DNA of 57,979 bases from Synechococcus sp. CS-1331 (GTDB lineage: Bacteria; Cyanobacteriota; Cyanobacteriia; PCC-6307; Cyanobiaceae): the NCBI GenBank assembly GCA_025127975.1, contig JAHLYQ010000014.1, forward strand, positions 1-57,979, written 5' to 3'. Shown here piece after piece: positions 19,195 through 29,006 of the stretch. Under the pieces are notes generated by a model. The model searched no databases. It was given only the letters and a program-made list of their open reading frames with translations, and was not told where the DNA came from. How positions within the stretch are numbered: position 1 is the first letter of the stretch; every line of letters starts with the position of its first letter. A program made the position numbers and the translations under genes.

Positions 19195-20775
19195 GTGCCA
19201 TTCCCTTGGTTGAGTGCGGCGATCCTTTTCCCGATCGCCGCCGCACTGGTGATTCCTTTCATTCCGGATGCCGGCGACGGCAAGCGGGTGCGCTGGTATG
19301 CCCTGGGTGTGACCCTCACCACCTTCCTGCTGACGGTCGGTGGCTACCTCAATGGCTATGACCCGGCTGTTGAGGGCCTGCAGCTGGTTGAGCGGGTTTC
19401 CTGGCTGCCCAAGCTGGGGCTGGCCTGGTCCGTGGGGGCCGACGGCATCTCGATGCCCCTGATCCTGCTGACCAGCTTCATCACCTCCCTGGCGGCCCTG
19501 GCGGCCTGGCCGGTGACATTCAAGCCCAAACTCTTCTATTTCCTGCTGCTGGCCATGGATGGCGGCCAGATCGCGGTGTTCGCCGTGCAGGACATGCTGC
19601 TCTTCTTTCTGGCCTGGGAGCTGGAGCTCCTGCCGGTGTATCTGCTGCTGGCGATCTGGGGCGGCAAGAAGCGCCAGTACGCCGCCACCAAGTTCATCCT
19701 CTACACGGCAGGCAGCTCCCTGTTCATCTTGGTGGTGGGCCTGGCCATGGCCTTCTACGGCGGTGGCGCCCCCACCTTTGAGTACACGGACCTGATGGCC
19801 AAGGACTTCTCCACGAAGTTCCAGCTCTTTGCCTATGCCGGCCTACTTATCGCCTTTGGGGTGAAGTTGCCGATCGTGCCCCTGCACACCTGGCTACCAG
19901 ATGCCCACGGCGAGGCCACGGCTCCGGTGCACATGCTGCTTGCCGGCATCTTGCTGAAGATGGGCGGCTACGCCCTGCTGCGCTTCAACGTGCAGCTGCT
20001 ACCGGAAGGCCATGCCCAATTTGCGCCGCTGCTGGTGGTGCTGGGGGTCGTCAACATCATCTACGCGGCGCTCACCTCCTTTGCCCAGCGCAATCTCAAG
20101 CGCAAGATCGCCTACAGCTCGATCAGCCACATGGGCTTTGTGCTGATCGGCATTGGCAGTTTCAGTGCCCTCGGCACCAGTGGCGCCATGTTGCAGATGA
20201 TCAGCCACGGCCTGATCGGCGCCAGCCTCTTCTTCCTGGTGGGCGCCACCTATGACCGCACCCACACCCTCCAGCTCGATGAGATGGGCGGCGTGGGCCA
20301 GTCCATGCGGAAAATGTTTGCGCTCTGGACCATCTGCTGCCTGGCTTCCCTGGCGCTGCCGGGCATGAGCGGCTTTGTATCCGAGCTGATGGTGTTCACG
20401 GGCTTCGTGACCAGCGAGGCCTATTCACTCAGCTTCCGCATCGTGATGGCGGCTCTGGCGGCGGTGGGCGTGATCCTCACCCCCGTCTACCTGCTTTCGA
20501 TGCTGCGGGAGATCTTCTTCGGCAAGGAAAACGTCGAGCTGGCCTCCCACACCCACCTGGTGGATGCTGAGCCGCGGGAGATCTACGTTGTGAGCTGCCT
20601 GCTCGTGCCGATTGTGGGCATCGGCCTCTACCCACGGATCATGACCGACACCTACCGCTCCTCCATCGAGGCCCTGGTGCAGCGGGAGACCACGGCCCTG
20701 GCCAGGGTGATCCAACCGCAGCCCGGCAGCCTGATCCGCCAGCCCCTGCTCACCGCGCCCCTCCTGCCCGTCTGA
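19195..20775 (+). CDS. ndhD: NAD(P)H-quinone oxidoreductase subunit 4 (NdhD1)
   Basis: This 526-residue proton-pumping subunit is of the ND4 type. Motifs include [58 protein letters not shown] and [19 protein letters not shown]. The start is a GTG at 19195. Pairing with ndhF1 suggests the respiratory/cyclic NDH-1L form rather than the CO2-uptake forms, although paralogues elsewhere in the genome cannot be seen. Confidence 0.96.
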   Translation: MPFPWLSAAILFPIAAALVIPFIPDAGDGKRVRWYALGVTLTTFLLTVGGYLNGYDPAVEGLQLVERVSWLPKLGLAWSVGADGISMPLILLTSFITSLAALAAWPVTFKPKLFYFLLLAMDGGQIAVFAVQDMLLFFLAWELELLPVYLLLAIWGGKKRQYAATKFILYTAGSSLFILVVGLAMAFYGGGAPTFEYTDLMAKDFSTKFQLFAYAGLLIAFGVKLPIVPLHTWLPDAHGEATAPVHMLLAGILLKMGGYALLRFNVQLLPEGHAQFAPLLVVLGVVNIIYAALTSFAQRNLKRKIAYSSISHMGFVLIGIGSFSALGTSGAMLQMISHGLIGASLFFLVGATYDRTHTLQLDEMGGVGQSMRKMFALWTICCLASLALPGMSGFVSELMVFTGFVTSEAYSLSFRIVMAALAAVGVILTPVYLLSMLREIFFGKENVELASHTHLVDAEPREIYVVSCLLVPIVGIGLYPRIMTDTYRSSIEALVQRETTALARVIQPQPGSLIRQPLLTAPLLPV

Positions 20776-20833
20776 ACAACTCTGATTAGGCTCACCAGCA
20801 CGTCGACCCCGGCCTCAGCCCTCCCAACCCACC

Positions 20834-21223
20834 ATGAAACAGCTGAATTTTCTGCTGATCTTCAGTTTCGGCCTGGCCATGGTGATGTTCACGCTGGAGA
20901 ACACGGCCCCCACCACCGTTCACTTTCTGCCCGGGTTGAGCGGCACCCTGCCCCTGGCGGCCCTGTTGTTGCTGGTCGGTGGCATCGGAGCCACAGCAGC
21001 TTGGGTTTTCGCGGTGTGGACAGGCGTTGTGCGCAAGGTTGAGGCGGTGCGGAGCCAGAGCGAAGCCGCTGCCCAGCAGGTGCGGATTGAAGAACTGGAG
21101 AACGACCTCCAGCGGTACCGGGCCACGGTGGATGCCCAGCTGGGCCTGCTGCCCGCCGCGGGCCAGAGCTCGGCCGCTGCCAACTCCGAATCAACGCTGG
21201 TGTCCAGCGAGCAACACCGGTAG
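20834..21223 (+). CDS. LapA-domain membrane protein
   Basis: This 129-residue protein has two membrane helices (LNFLLIFSFGLAMVMFTLEN, and LPLAALLLLVGGIGATAAWV) joined by a short loop, then a predicted coiled coil (VRSQSEAAAQQVRIEELEND). This is the DUF1049/LapA layout. In enterobacteria LapA helps control lipopolysaccharide synthesis; the role in cyanobacteria is unknown. It lies between ndhD and scpA. Confidence 0.82.
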   Translation: MKQLNFLLIFSFGLAMVMFTLENTAPTTVHFLPGLSGTLPLAALLLLVGGIGATAAWVFAVWTGVVRKVEAVRSQSEAAAQQVRIEELENDLQRYRATVDAQLGLLPAAGQSSAAANSESTLVSSEQHR

Positions 21224-21261
21224 CTTGTCGATGAAACCAAATCAGGAACAGGAATTCACCT

Positions 21262-22131
21262 TTGGCTGAAGGGGGCGCCAGGCTTGCCATCCGTCTGCTC
21301 CAAGACGCAGCCGAGCGGGGTGAGCTGGATCCCTGGGATGTGGATGTGATTGCCGTGGTAGACGGCTTCCTCGACCAGTTGCACCAGCGCATTGCCGTGC
21401 CCCGCCTGGTGGGCGGCAGCTATGAAAAAGATCTCGCCGAAACCAGCGAGGCCTTCCTAGCGGCTTCGGTGCTGGTGAGTCTCAAGGCCGAAGTGCTCGA
21501 AGCGGCCACCTTCGCCTGCGAACCCCTTGAGGAACAGGAACTCGACTTTGACTTCGACGCCGATGGCCAGGGCTGGCTAATCAACCCAGGCATCGAACTG
21601 CCCAAGCGGCCGGAACGGCACCTCTGGCGCCGGCCCGTGGCCCCGCCACCCCTACAGCGCCCGGTGACCCTTGGGGAGCTTATCCGCCAGCTGGAGGACA
21701 TCGCCGAACGGCTCGAACAGGACGATGGCCGCAACCGCCAGCGCCACCGCCCCAAGCGCTACAGCGAGCGAGCCGCCATCCAGCAGGTGGCCGCCCTGGC
21801 CCACCGCGAAAAACTGCCCGAGACCACCGCCGCCCTGAGCCGGTTTCTGCTGAGCTGGGACCCCGCCCATGACTGGGCAGGGTTCAACGACCTGGTGCAG
21901 GTCTGGGCCGACGAGGTGAACTGCCGCGGAGCCGGCGCCGAGTTGGATTGCGACCGGGTCGGGGTGTTCTGGGCGCTGCTGTTCCTCTGCCACCAGGGCA
22001 AGGTGGAACTGGAACAGGAGGGCGGCCTGTTCGGCCCCCTGCAGCTGCGTCGCCTGCTTCATAGCGGCGAAACCCGGCAGCTCCCCCTCGTGCCGGCCGA
22101 CAAGGCGGCGGCGTCCCTATTGGCGGCTTGA
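21262..22131 (+). CDS. scpA: Segregation and condensation protein A
   Basis: ScpA is the kleisin that bridges SMC and ScpB in chromosome condensation. The 289-residue protein has the N-terminal LIxLVx-type block (ARLAIRLLQDAAERGELDPW), FLAASVLVSLKAEVLE, and a C-terminal winged-helix region (GVFWALLFLCHQGKVELEQE). A TTG at 21262 is the likely start; no in-frame ATG lies nearby. Confidence 0.87.
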   Translation: MAEGGARLAIRLLQDAAERGELDPWDVDVIAVVDGFLDQLHQRIAVPRLVGGSYEKDLAETSEAFLAASVLVSLKAEVLEAATFACEPLEEQELDFDFDADGQGWLINPGIELPKRPERHLWRRPVAPPPLQRPVTLGELIRQLEDIAERLEQDDGRNRQRHRPKRYSERAAIQQVAALAHREKLPETTAALSRFLLSWDPAHDWAGFNDLVQVWADEVNCRGAGAELDCDRVGVFWALLFLCHQGKVELEQEGGLFGPLQLRRLLHSGETRQLPLVPADKAAASLLAA

Positions 22132-22177
22132 GCTTTACCAATAATATGGGACGTTAAAGAAGACAAGGTAAACGCCG

Positions 22178-23359
22178 ATGAAGGCGATGATCCTGGCGGC
22201 TGGCAAGGGTACTCGGGTGCGTCCCATCACGCACACAATCCCCAAGCCGATGATCCCGATCCTGCAGAAGCCCGTCATGGAGTTTCTGCTGGAGCTGCTA
22301 AAGGAGCATGGCTTTACTGAAGTCATGGTGAATGTCTCCCACCTGGCCGAGGAGATCGAGAACTACTTCCGCGATGGCCAGCGTTTTGGCGTCGAGATTG
22401 CCTACAGCTTTGAGGGCCGCATTCAAGATGGCCAGTTGATCGGGGACGCCCTCGGATCGGCCGGTGGCCTCAAAAAGATTCAGAATTTCCAGAGCTTCTT
22501 CGACGAGACCTTCGTGGTGCTCTGCGGTGATGCCCTGATCGATCTCGACCTGACCGAGGCCGTGCGGCGCCACCGGGAGAAGGGCGCCATGGCGAGCCTG
22601 ATCACCAAACGGGTGCCCAAGGATCAGGTGAGCAGCTACGGCGTAGTGGTCACCGACGCTGACGGCAGGGTGCGCTCCTTCCAGGAGAAGCCGGCGGTGG
22701 ATGAGGCCGCCAGCAACATGATCAACACCGGTATCTACATCTTCGAGCCAGAGGTGCTCGACTTCGTGCCCAGCGGCCAGCCCTTCGACATCGCCTCAGA
22801 CCTGTTCCCCAAGCTAGTGGCGGCCGGAGCAGCCTTCTATGCCCTGCCGATGGAATTTGAATGGGTGGATATCGGTAAGGTGCCCGACTACTGGCAGGCG
22901 ATTCGCAGCGTGCTGCAGGGGCAGGTGCGCCAGGTGCAGATCCCAGGCAAGGAGGTAAGACCGGGGGTTTTTGCCGGGCTCAATGTGGCGGCAGATTGGG
23001 ACAAGATCAATGTGACCGGGCCCATCTATGTGGGCGGCATGAGCCGCATTGACAACGGCACCACGATCATTGGCCCGGCGATGATTGGGCCCAACTGCCA
23101 CATCTGTGCAGGAGCCACGATCGACAACTCGATCATTTTTGATTACTCCCGCATCGGCCCTGGAGTGAGGCTGGTGGAAAAACTGGTGTTTGGCCGCTAC
23201 TGCGTCGACCGCAACGGCGACCACTTCGACCTGCAGGAGGCAGCCCTCGACTGGCTGATCACGGACGTGCGCCGTCAGGATGTGATTTCGCCCTCACCCC
23301 AGCAAAAAGCCATGGCCGAGCTGCTGGGCACTGACCTGGCCAAGAGCTCCTCAAAGTGA
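22178..23359 (+). CDS. NDP-sugar synthase / mannose-1-phosphate guanylyltransferase family
   Basis: This 393-residue protein has an N-terminal nucleotidyltransferase domain (MKAMILAAGKGTRVRPITHT, FVVLCGDALIDLDL, FEWVDIGKVPDYWQAI). A left-handed beta-helix tail follows (GPAMIGPNCHICAGATIDNS). It makes a nucleotide-activated sugar for glycan or glycolipid synthesis; which sugar cannot be told. A -10-like taatat lies upstream at about 22140. Its end overlaps metF on the other strand by 9 bases. Confidence 0.9.
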   Translation: MKAMILAAGKGTRVRPITHTIPKPMIPILQKPVMEFLLELLKEHGFTEVMVNVSHLAEEIENYFRDGQRFGVEIAYSFEGRIQDGQLIGDALGSAGGLKKIQNFQSFFDETFVVLCGDALIDLDLTEAVRRHREKGAMASLITKRVPKDQVSSYGVVVTDADGRVRSFQEKPAVDEAASNMINTGIYIFEPEVLDFVPSGQPFDIASDLFPKLVAAGAAFYALPMEFEWVDIGKVPDYWQAIRSVLQGQVRQVQIPGKEVRPGVFAGLNVAADWDKINVTGPIYVGGMSRIDNGTTIIGPAMIGPNCHICAGATIDNSIIFDYSRIGPGVRLVEKLVFGRYCVDRNGDHFDLQEAALDWLITDVRRQDVISPSPQQKAMAELLGTDLAKSSSK

Positions 23360-24235
23360 GGCCGTAAGGCCTGCCTGGCGCAGGATCTCCGGGATGCGCT
23401 CCTCCGCTTTGATCGCCATCAGGTGCACCCCCTGGGCGATCTGCAGGTAGGCAGCCACCTGCTCGGCGGCGATTGCCACCCCTTCGGCCGCCGGGTCGGC
23501 TGCGGCCGCCAGCCGATCAATTACGGCCTGGGGAATCTGGGCTCCGGGCACCACTCGGTTGATGAAAGCCGCGTTGCGGGCCGACTTGAGCAGAAACACC
23601 CCCGCCAGCACCGGCAGCTGCAGGGGGGCGGCGATCTCACCGACAAATCGTTTGAGGGCTTCGCCGTCCATCACCATCTGGGTTTGCACAAAACGGGCCC
23701 CGGCCTCCTTCTTGCGCACCAGCCGGCTCTTCAGGCCGCTCCAACTGGAGGACTGGGGATCCGCCGCCGCACCTGCGAACAGGTCTGTGGGCCCGTCAGG
23801 CAGCTGGCCCTGCACCGGATCCTGGCCGGCGTTGAACTGCCGCACCAGCTGCAGTAGGCGCACGGCCTCGAGCTCATTCACCGGCCGGGCATCCGGTTGG
23901 TCACCAGCCCGCACCGGATCGCCGGTGAGGCAGAGCAGATTGCGGATCCCCAGGGCCTGGGCGCCGAGCAGCTCGGCCTGCAGGGCAATGCGATTGCGAT
24001 CCCTACAGGCCAGCTGCAGCACCGGCTCGATGCCGGCATCCAGCAGCAGGCGGCAGACAGCCAGGCTGCTCATCCGCATCACGGCCCGACTGCCATCAGT
24101 CACATTGACGGCGTGCACCCAGCCGCGCAGGGATGCGGCGGCGGCCAGCACTCGGCCCGGGTCCCCCCCCCTGGGGGGCATCACCTCCGCGGTCAGAGCT
24201 GACGCACCTCTGGCCAGGGCCTCTTGGAGCTGCAA
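23351..24235 (-). CDS. metF: Methylenetetrahydrofolate reductase
   Basis: This 294-residue flavoprotein of the MTHFR family reduces 5,10-methylene-THF to 5-methyl-THF for methionine synthesis. Recognisable blocks are LTAEVMPPRGGD, HAVNVTDGSRAVMRMSSLAV, LLCLTGDPVRAGD and GARFVQTQMVMDGEAL. It is convergent with the nucleotidyltransferase and divergent from the PedR-like gene, with a gap of about 75 bases. Confidence 0.9.
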   Translation of the reverse strand: MQLQEALARGASALTAEVMPPRGGDPGRVLAAAASLRGWVHAVNVTDGSRAVMRMSSLAVCRLLLDAGIEPVLQLACRDRNRIALQAELLGAQALGIRNLLCLTGDPVRAGDQPDARPVNELEAVRLLQLVRQFNAGQDPVQGQLPDGPTDLFAGAAADPQSSSWSGLKSRLVRKKEAGARFVQTQMVMDGEALKRFVGEIAAPLQLPVLAGVFLLKSARNAAFINRVVPGAQIPQAVIDRLAAAADPAAEGVAIAAEQVAAYLQIAQGVHLMAIKAEERIPEILRQAGLTASL

Positions 24236-24311
24236 ACCGGTCCTTTCGTCTCAACACCCATTATTGGTCTTCACCCTGCCTACACTTAGCTGCAGCCTGT
24301 GGCCTGGGCGA

Positions 24312-24644
24312 ATGGATTCCGATCGCTCCACTGCAGGGTCCCTGGGCCCGGTGCGCCCAGAGATCTCGGAACGGGAGATCGAGATCATTGAGCTGGTGGC
24401 CCAGGGGCTCACCAACCAGGAAATCGCCGGCACGCTGACGATCAGCAAACGCACCGTGGACAACCACGTCAGCAACATCTTCACCAAAACCGGCGCCAAG
24501 AACCGGGTAGCCCTGCTCAATTGGGCCATGGATCACGGCAAGATCTGCCGTGATGGCTTCAACTGCTGCTCAATCGAAGCAGCTCCAGGCGCTCGTCCTC
24601 AGGCCAGCGGGCCAGGGGCCAACGGGCCAGGGACGCATTGCTGA
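24312..24644 (+). CDS. pedR: Small LuxR-type regulator, PedR-like
   Basis: This 110-residue protein is essentially one LuxR helix-turn-helix: ISEREIEIIELVAQGLTNQE, then IAGTLTISKRTVDNHVSNIF and KTGAKNRVALLNWAMDHGKI. A conserved double Cys follows (FNCCS). This matches PedR (Ssl0564 type), a regulator that senses photosynthetic electron transport through thioredoxin. The C-terminal 20 or so residues after the Cys pair (APGARPQASGP and on) are low-complexity and overlap the CYTH gene on the other strand by 86 bases. Confidence 0.75.
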   Translation: MDSDRSTAGSLGPVRPEISEREIEIIELVAQGLTNQEIAGTLTISKRTVDNHVSNIFTKTGAKNRVALLNWAMDHGKICRDGFNCCSIEAAPGARPQASGPGANGPGTHC

Positions 24645-25113
24645 ACTGATGGCGGCCGGTGAGCTCGGCCACGCACCAGGCTGGGATCTCAAGCGCCAGG
24701 TCCTGCTGTAGGGCCGCCGCATCCAGCTCCACCTCCGCCACCACCAGCGGCGCATTCTCGGCCTCAAACACATCGACCACCCAGTCGCCGCCGGGCAGGT
24801 CCAGGCCATGGCGGCGCTTACTGAGCTTCTGGCCTGCCAGGGACAGCAGGGCCGTGGCATCCCCCTCGGGAATGGGGTATTCGAATTCCTGCCGCACCAG
24901 GCCCTCGGGCCCCATCGGGCCGCCGGCCGGAGGCGCCTTGAGGGTGAGCCAGGCCCCTGCCACATCAGCAACACCCCTGGCCTGCCGCACCCGCACGGTG
25001 AGTCCATCGGAACTGGCCAGCAGGTAGCCCTGCTCCAACCAGGCCTGCCAACAAACGTGGCGGCGCCACTGCTGGCCGCTCACCAGAAAGCGTCGTTCGA
25101 TTTCCAGGGCCAT
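24559..25113 (-). CDS. CYTH-domain phosphatase/cyclase-like protein
   Basis: This 184-residue protein starts MALEIERRFLVSGQQW, carrying the ExExK-like signature of the CYTH superfamily (here EIERRF). The tunnel residues of the fold follow (VRVRQ, WLTLKAP, RQEFEYPIP, KRRHGL, VDVFEAEN, VVAEVEL). Members hydrolyse inorganic triphosphate or thiamine triphosphate or make cAMP; short bacterial forms are usually triphosphatases. It follows nadK on the same strand across a tandem repeat. Confidence 0.87.
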   Translation of the reverse strand: MALEIERRFLVSGQQWRRHVCWQAWLEQGYLLASSDGLTVRVRQARGVADVAGAWLTLKAPPAGGPMGPEGLVRQEFEYPIPEGDATALLSLAGQKLSKRRHGLDLPGGDWVVDVFEAENAPLVVAEVELDAAALQQDLALEIPAWCVAELTGRHQFSNASLARWPLARWPEDERLELLRLSSS

Positions 25114-25133
25114 GGCGCCGATCAGCTCAACTA

Positions 25134-25181
25134 GGGCTCAGTCATTAGAGGGATCAGTTATTGGAGGGCTCAGTTATGGGA
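25134..25181. repeat. Three tandem 16-bp repeats at the nadK 3' end
   Basis: Three units of 16 bp follow one another at 25134-25149, 25150-25165 and 25166-25181, with consensus GGG(C/A)TCAGTYATTRGA. The start of a fourth follows (ggctcggg). The nadK stop codon (25170-25172) lies inside the third unit. It is a minisatellite-like array of unknown role between nadK and the CYTH gene. Confidence 0.75.
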
Positions 25182-26147
25182 AGGCTCGGGGGCGGTGAGG
25201 CTACCGGCCCAGTGCAGCTTGTGGGTGAGGGTGCGGTAATAGGAGGGACTCTGCTCCAGCAGCACCTGCAGGGCCGGATGGGGACTGCGCTCCACCACCG
25301 CCCGGTCCCCCGGCTCCAGCACCGTGGCATGGGCGCCATCTTTCCATAGCTTGACCCTGCGGCTGGTTTCCCCTAGGGGCCACACGGAAAGCTGGGCCCG
25401 GGGGGGCACCACCACAGCCCGGCTAGAAAGGCTCATCGGGCAGATCGGATTGACCACAATCGCCTCTATACCGGGATGGAGAATCGGCCCGCCAGCTGCC
25501 ATCGCGTAGCCCGTCGAGCCGGTGGGGGTGGCAATGATCAGGCCATCGCCGCGATACTGGTCCACCACCTCACCATCGATCTCCAGCTCGAGCACGCAGG
25601 TGGGTGAGACCTCATCGAGACAGGGGCGAAAGTAGAAATCATTGAGGGCCAGATGGGCGCCATCGGCCTGATCTAAGCCATCACTACCGGCCACGCCAAC
25701 ACCACGGGCCACGCCATCACCCCGGTTGATGTGGGCCTGCAGCATCATTCGACGCTCGAGGGCAAAACAGTCGTTGCGGAGGCGGTCCCAGAGGCTCTCC
25801 TGCCCCGCTTCGGCCTTCTGCCCAGGGGCAGTGAGGCGCAGCAGGCTCCGGTCATGGGTCAGAAAACCCAGGTGGCCGCCCACGTTGAAACTGAGAATGG
25901 GCACATCGAGAGGAGCCAGATGGCGGGCAGCACCCAGCACGGTGCCATCCCCGCCGAGCACCAGGGCGAGATCGGGCAAATGGGCCTCGGTGGCCAGCAA
26001 GCCTGGAAAGGGGTTGCGGGCCAGGCCACTGGAAGCAGCCACCACATGCACCCCCTGGGCGGCAAGATCTTCCGCGCAGCGCTTGGCCTGGCGCTGGGCA
26101 GCCTGGCTGCCCAACCTGGAAATCAGCCAGACCCGCTCAAGCCGCAT
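25170..26147 (-). CDS. nadK: NAD kinase
   Basis: NadK phosphorylates NAD to NADP, which a photosynthetic cell needs in quantity. The 325-residue protein has [18 protein letters not shown], the NAD-binding LNDFYFRP region and [21 protein letters not shown] loop insertion ([16 protein letters not shown]) lengthens it before the LNDF motif. Cyanobacteria usually have two NAD kinases; this window shows one. It follows ndhE by 13 bases. Confidence 0.94.
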   Translation of the reverse strand: MRLERVWLISRLGSQAAQRQAKRCAEDLAAQGVHVVAASSGLARNPFPGLLATEAHLPDLALVLGGDGTVLGAARHLAPLDVPILSFNVGGHLGFLTHDRSLLRLTAPGQKAEAGQESLWDRLRNDCFALERRMMLQAHINRGDGVARGVGVAGSDGLDQADGAHLALNDFYFRPCLDEVSPTCVLELEIDGEVVDQYRGDGLIIATPTGSTGYAMAAGGPILHPGIEAIVVNPICPMSLSSRAVVVPPRAQLSVWPLGETSRRVKLWKDGAHATVLEPGDRAVVERSPHPALQVLLEQSPSYYRTLTHKLHWAGSLTAPEPSHN

Positions 26148-26160
26148 CGCCAGGCCCCAG

Positions 26161-26502
26161 TTACCAGCGCAGCAAGTTGAAGCGCTCCATGTCGACCGTA
26201 TCGCGGTTGCGATAGAGGGAGAGCAGGATCGCCAGGCCCACAGCCGCCTCAGCTGCCGCCACGGTGATCACAAAGATGGTGAAAACCTGGCCGCGGATCA
26301 GCTGGCCGTCGAGGTAGTCGGAGAAAGCCATCAGGTTGATGTTGACCGCATTGAGCATCAGCTCAATGCTCATCAGCACCCGCACCGCATTGCGGCTGTT
26401 GATCAAACCCCAGACCCCGGTGCAGAACAGCACCGCAGCCAGCACCAAGTAGGCCTGCAGGGGGATGGTGCTGGCGGCACTGGCAACGGTGGTGGTCTCC
26501 AT
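26161..26502 (-). CDS. ndhE: NAD(P)H-quinone oxidoreductase subunit 4L (NdhE)
   Basis: This 113-residue NuoK-type subunit has three membrane helices and the conserved buried Glu motifs ([18 protein letters not shown] and [18 protein letters not shown]). It is the last ndh gene of the ndhA-I-G-E order on the minus strand, matching the conserved cyanobacterial operon. Confidence 0.96.
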   Translation of the reverse strand: METTTVASAASTIPLQAYLVLAAVLFCTGVWGLINSRNAVRVLMSIELMLNAVNINLMAFSDYLDGQLIRGQVFTIFVITVAAAEAAVGLAILLSLYRNRDTVDMERFNLLRW

Positions 26503-26554
26503 GAGCTGGGGGCGGCTTGGGTCGGTGAAGCTGGAATTGGTGTGGCTGGGCTGG

Positions 26555-27157
26555 CTAGCGGGGAGACTTTTCGAGCAACAGCGGCGTGCGCTCCTTTTCG
26601 ATCAGGCCCTGATCCACCAGCTCACCGGTGATCACATCGGTGCTGAGCACGTCTCGGCGGGCCAGCACGATCGCCCCGATCATGGACATCAACAGCAGGA
26701 CAGAGGCCAGCTCAAAGGGCAACAGGTAGTCGCTAAAGAGATGCTCGCCAATGCGGATGGTCGCCTCCTCGCCCACGGCAGCAGGGCCGGGCAGGGGCCA
26801 GGGGGTGGTGAACGCCACCCGGATCAGCAACAGAAACAAGCCGCCGCAGACGGCGCCCGAGAGCAGGCGGCGCAGGCCCAAGCCAGGTATGGCAGCAAGG
26901 TTTTCCTTCTTGTTGACGAGCATGATCGCGAACAGGATCAGCACGTTCACGGCGCCCACGTAGACCAGCACCTGGGCCGCCGCCACAAAGCTGGCATTGA
27001 GCATCAGGTAGAGCCCGGCCACCGAGAGAAAAACCCCGCCCAGCAGAAAGGCCGAGTAGACGATGTTGGGCAACAGCACCACCCCGAGGGCGCCCAGCAC
27101 CAGGGTGACTGAGAGGACTACGAAGCAGATCAGCTGGGTGGTGGAAGCGATTGTCAT
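26555..27157 (-). CDS. ndhG: NAD(P)H-quinone oxidoreductase subunit 6 (NdhG)
   Basis: This 200-residue NuoJ-type membrane subunit contains [40 protein letters not shown] and the terminal helix [20 protein letters not shown]. The start codon overlaps the ndhI stop by 4 bases. It belongs to the NDH-1 membrane arm. Confidence 0.96.
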   Translation of the reverse strand: MTIASTTQLICFVVLSVTLVLGALGVVLLPNIVYSAFLLGGVFLSVAGLYLMLNASFVAAAQVLVYVGAVNVLILFAIMLVNKKENLAAIPGLGLRRLLSGAVCGGLFLLLIRVAFTTPWPLPGPAAVGEEATIRIGEHLFSDYLLPFELASVLLLMSMIGAIVLARRDVLSTDVITGELVDQGLIEKERTPLLLEKSPR

Positions 27158-27762
27158 GGGGCGGTCTCCTCGGGGGCAGCCTTGGGCAGGCTATCCAGCA
27201 CCTGGGAGGGCAGTTTGCCGACCCGGGGGTCCGTATCGGGCACTCCATGGGGATCCATCACACCCTTGGGCAGGTAGGCCAGCTCCCGAAGGGGCACCAC
27301 GGCCGGATCGCTGGTAACGCTGGTGGGCAACCGCCCGAGGGCCACACTGTCGTAGTTGAGGCTGTGGCGATCAAAGGCAGCCAGCTCGTATTCCTCAGTC
27401 ATCGAGAGACAGTTGGTGGGGCAGTACTCCACGCAGTTGCCGCAGAAGATGCACACCCCGAAGTCGATCGAGTAATTGCGCAGCTCCTTTTTCTTGGTGG
27501 CCTTGTTCATCACCCAATCGACCACCGGCAGGTTGATTGGACAGACCCGCACACACACCTCGCAGGAGATGCACTTATCTAATTCGTAGTGGATCCGTCC
27601 CCGGTAGCGCTCCGAGGGAATCAGCTTCTCGTAGGGGTACTGGACCGTGATCGGCCGGCGGCGCAGGTGATCGAAGGTCACCGCCAGACCCTGGGTCATG
27701 TAATTGGCTGCGCTCACCGCATCGCGGGTGTAGTCGCCGACTTTCTTGAGGAACCCGAACAT
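27154..27762 (-). CDS. ndhI: NAD(P)H-quinone oxidoreductase subunit I (2x[4Fe-4S])
   Basis: This 202-residue ferredoxin-like subunit carries two [4Fe-4S] motifs, [16 protein letters not shown] and [16 protein letters not shown], which pass electrons to plastoquinone. The N-terminus ([20 protein letters not shown]) is typical of cyanobacterial NdhI. It lies between ndhA (88-base gap) and ndhG (4-base overlap). Confidence 0.97.
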   Translation of the reverse strand: MFGFLKKVGDYTRDAVSAANYMTQGLAVTFDHLRRRPITVQYPYEKLIPSERYRGRIHYELDKCISCEVCVRVCPINLPVVDWVMNKATKKKELRNYSIDFGVCIFCGNCVEYCPTNCLSMTEEYELAAFDRHSLNYDSVALGRLPTSVTSDPAVVPLRELAYLPKGVMDPHGVPDTDPRVGKLPSQVLDSLPKAAPEETAP

Positions 27763-27850
27763 GGAGCTAGCTCTGGAGGGGGAAGCGGTCGGAATCGATC
27801 AGCCCATGATGGCCGGTCTGGGGCAGGCCTGGGTTGATTGCTCAGGGAAA

Positions 27851-28981
27851 TCAGCCACCGAAGGCCCCAGGGAAGGCCAGCTTGAGGGCAGCGGTGATAA
27901 GCAGGTTGACCAAGGCGATCGGCAGCAGGAATTTCCATCCCAAATCGAGCAGTTGGTCGATCCGCACCCGCGGGGTGGTCCAGCGCAGCAGGATCGCCAG
28001 AAAGACCAGCAGATAGGCCTTGAGCACGGTCATCACGATGCCCACCGATCCAGTGATGAGCTGCACCAGGGGCGCATCAATCGGCTGGCCCAGCCAGCCC
28101 GCCAACCACTCCACCGGGATCGGAAAGCCCCAGCCCCCCAGGTAGAGCACCGACACCAGCAGAGCCGAGAGCACCAGGTTGATGTAGCTGCCCAGATAGA
28201 AGAGGGCAAATTTCATGCCGGAATACTCGGTCTGGTAGCCAGCCACCAACTCCTCCTCAGCTTCGGGGAGGTCGAAGGGGAGGCGCTCACATTCGGCCAG
28301 GGCGCAGATCCAGAAGATCACAAAGCCCACGGGTTGTCGCCAGATGTTCCAGCTGAGGATGCCTGAGCCGCTCTGCTGATTGACGATGTCAACCGTGCTG
28401 AGCGAGTTGCTCATCATCACCACCGCCAGCACCGCCAGGGCCAGGGGGATCTCGTAGCTGATCGACTGGGCCGCCGCCCGCAGCCCCCCCAGCAGCGAAT
28501 ACTTGTTGTTGGAGGCATAGCCACTCATCAGCAGGCCGATCGGCTGGATGCTGCTGAGCGAAATCCACAGGAAGATGCCGATGCCCACATTGCTGATCAG
28601 CAGGTGCTGACCAAAGGGCACCACCAGCCAGCTGAGGATCACCGGGATCAGCACCAGCACCGGCCCGAGGGTGAACAGCAGGCCGTCGGCCTTGGCCGGG
28701 ATGATGTCTTCCTTGAAGACCAGCTTCAGGCCATCGGCGATCGGCTGGAGCACGCCGAGGGCGCCGGCGTATTCGGGGCCGATGCGCTGCTGCACTGCCG
28801 CCGAGATCTTGCGCTCAAGCCACACATTGACGAGCACTCCCACCACCGCCGCCACCAGCACCAGCACCATCGGCAGGGGCAGCCAGAGCAGGTGGGCAGC
28901 TCCCGGACTCAGCCCAAATCCCTGCAGGGCCTGCTCGAAGCTGGACTCGAGATCCAGGCCTGGAGCCGTGTTGGTCACCAT
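27851..28981 (-). CDS. ndhA: NAD(P)H-quinone oxidoreductase subunit 1 (NdhA)
   Basis: This 376-residue NuoH-type membrane subunit lies at the quinone site. Diagnostic blocks are [33 protein letters not shown] [20 protein letters not shown], and [20 protein letters not shown]. It is the first gene of ndhA-I-G-E and starts 25 bases after gltA, so it may share a transcript with gltA. Confidence 0.97.
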   Translation of the reverse strand: MVTNTAPGLDLESSFEQALQGFGLSPGAAHLLWLPLPMVLVLVAAVVGVLVNVWLERKISAAVQQRIGPEYAGALGVLQPIADGLKLVFKEDIIPAKADGLLFTLGPVLVLIPVILSWLVVPFGQHLLISNVGIGIFLWISLSSIQPIGLLMSGYASNNKYSLLGGLRAAAQSISYEIPLALAVLAVVMMSNSLSTVDIVNQQSGSGILSWNIWRQPVGFVIFWICALAECERLPFDLPEAEEELVAGYQTEYSGMKFALFYLGSYINLVLSALLVSVLYLGGWGFPIPVEWLAGWLGQPIDAPLVQLITGSVGIVMTVLKAYLLVFLAILLRWTTPRVRIDQLLDLGWKFLLPIALVNLLITAALKLAFPGAFGG

Positions 28982-29006
28982 GGCGTCAGCTCAGATGGCA
29001 TGCAAC

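Noticed and set aside
25134..25181. CRISPR array
   Set aside because: The units are directly adjacent with no spacers, only 16 bp long, and no cas genes are present.
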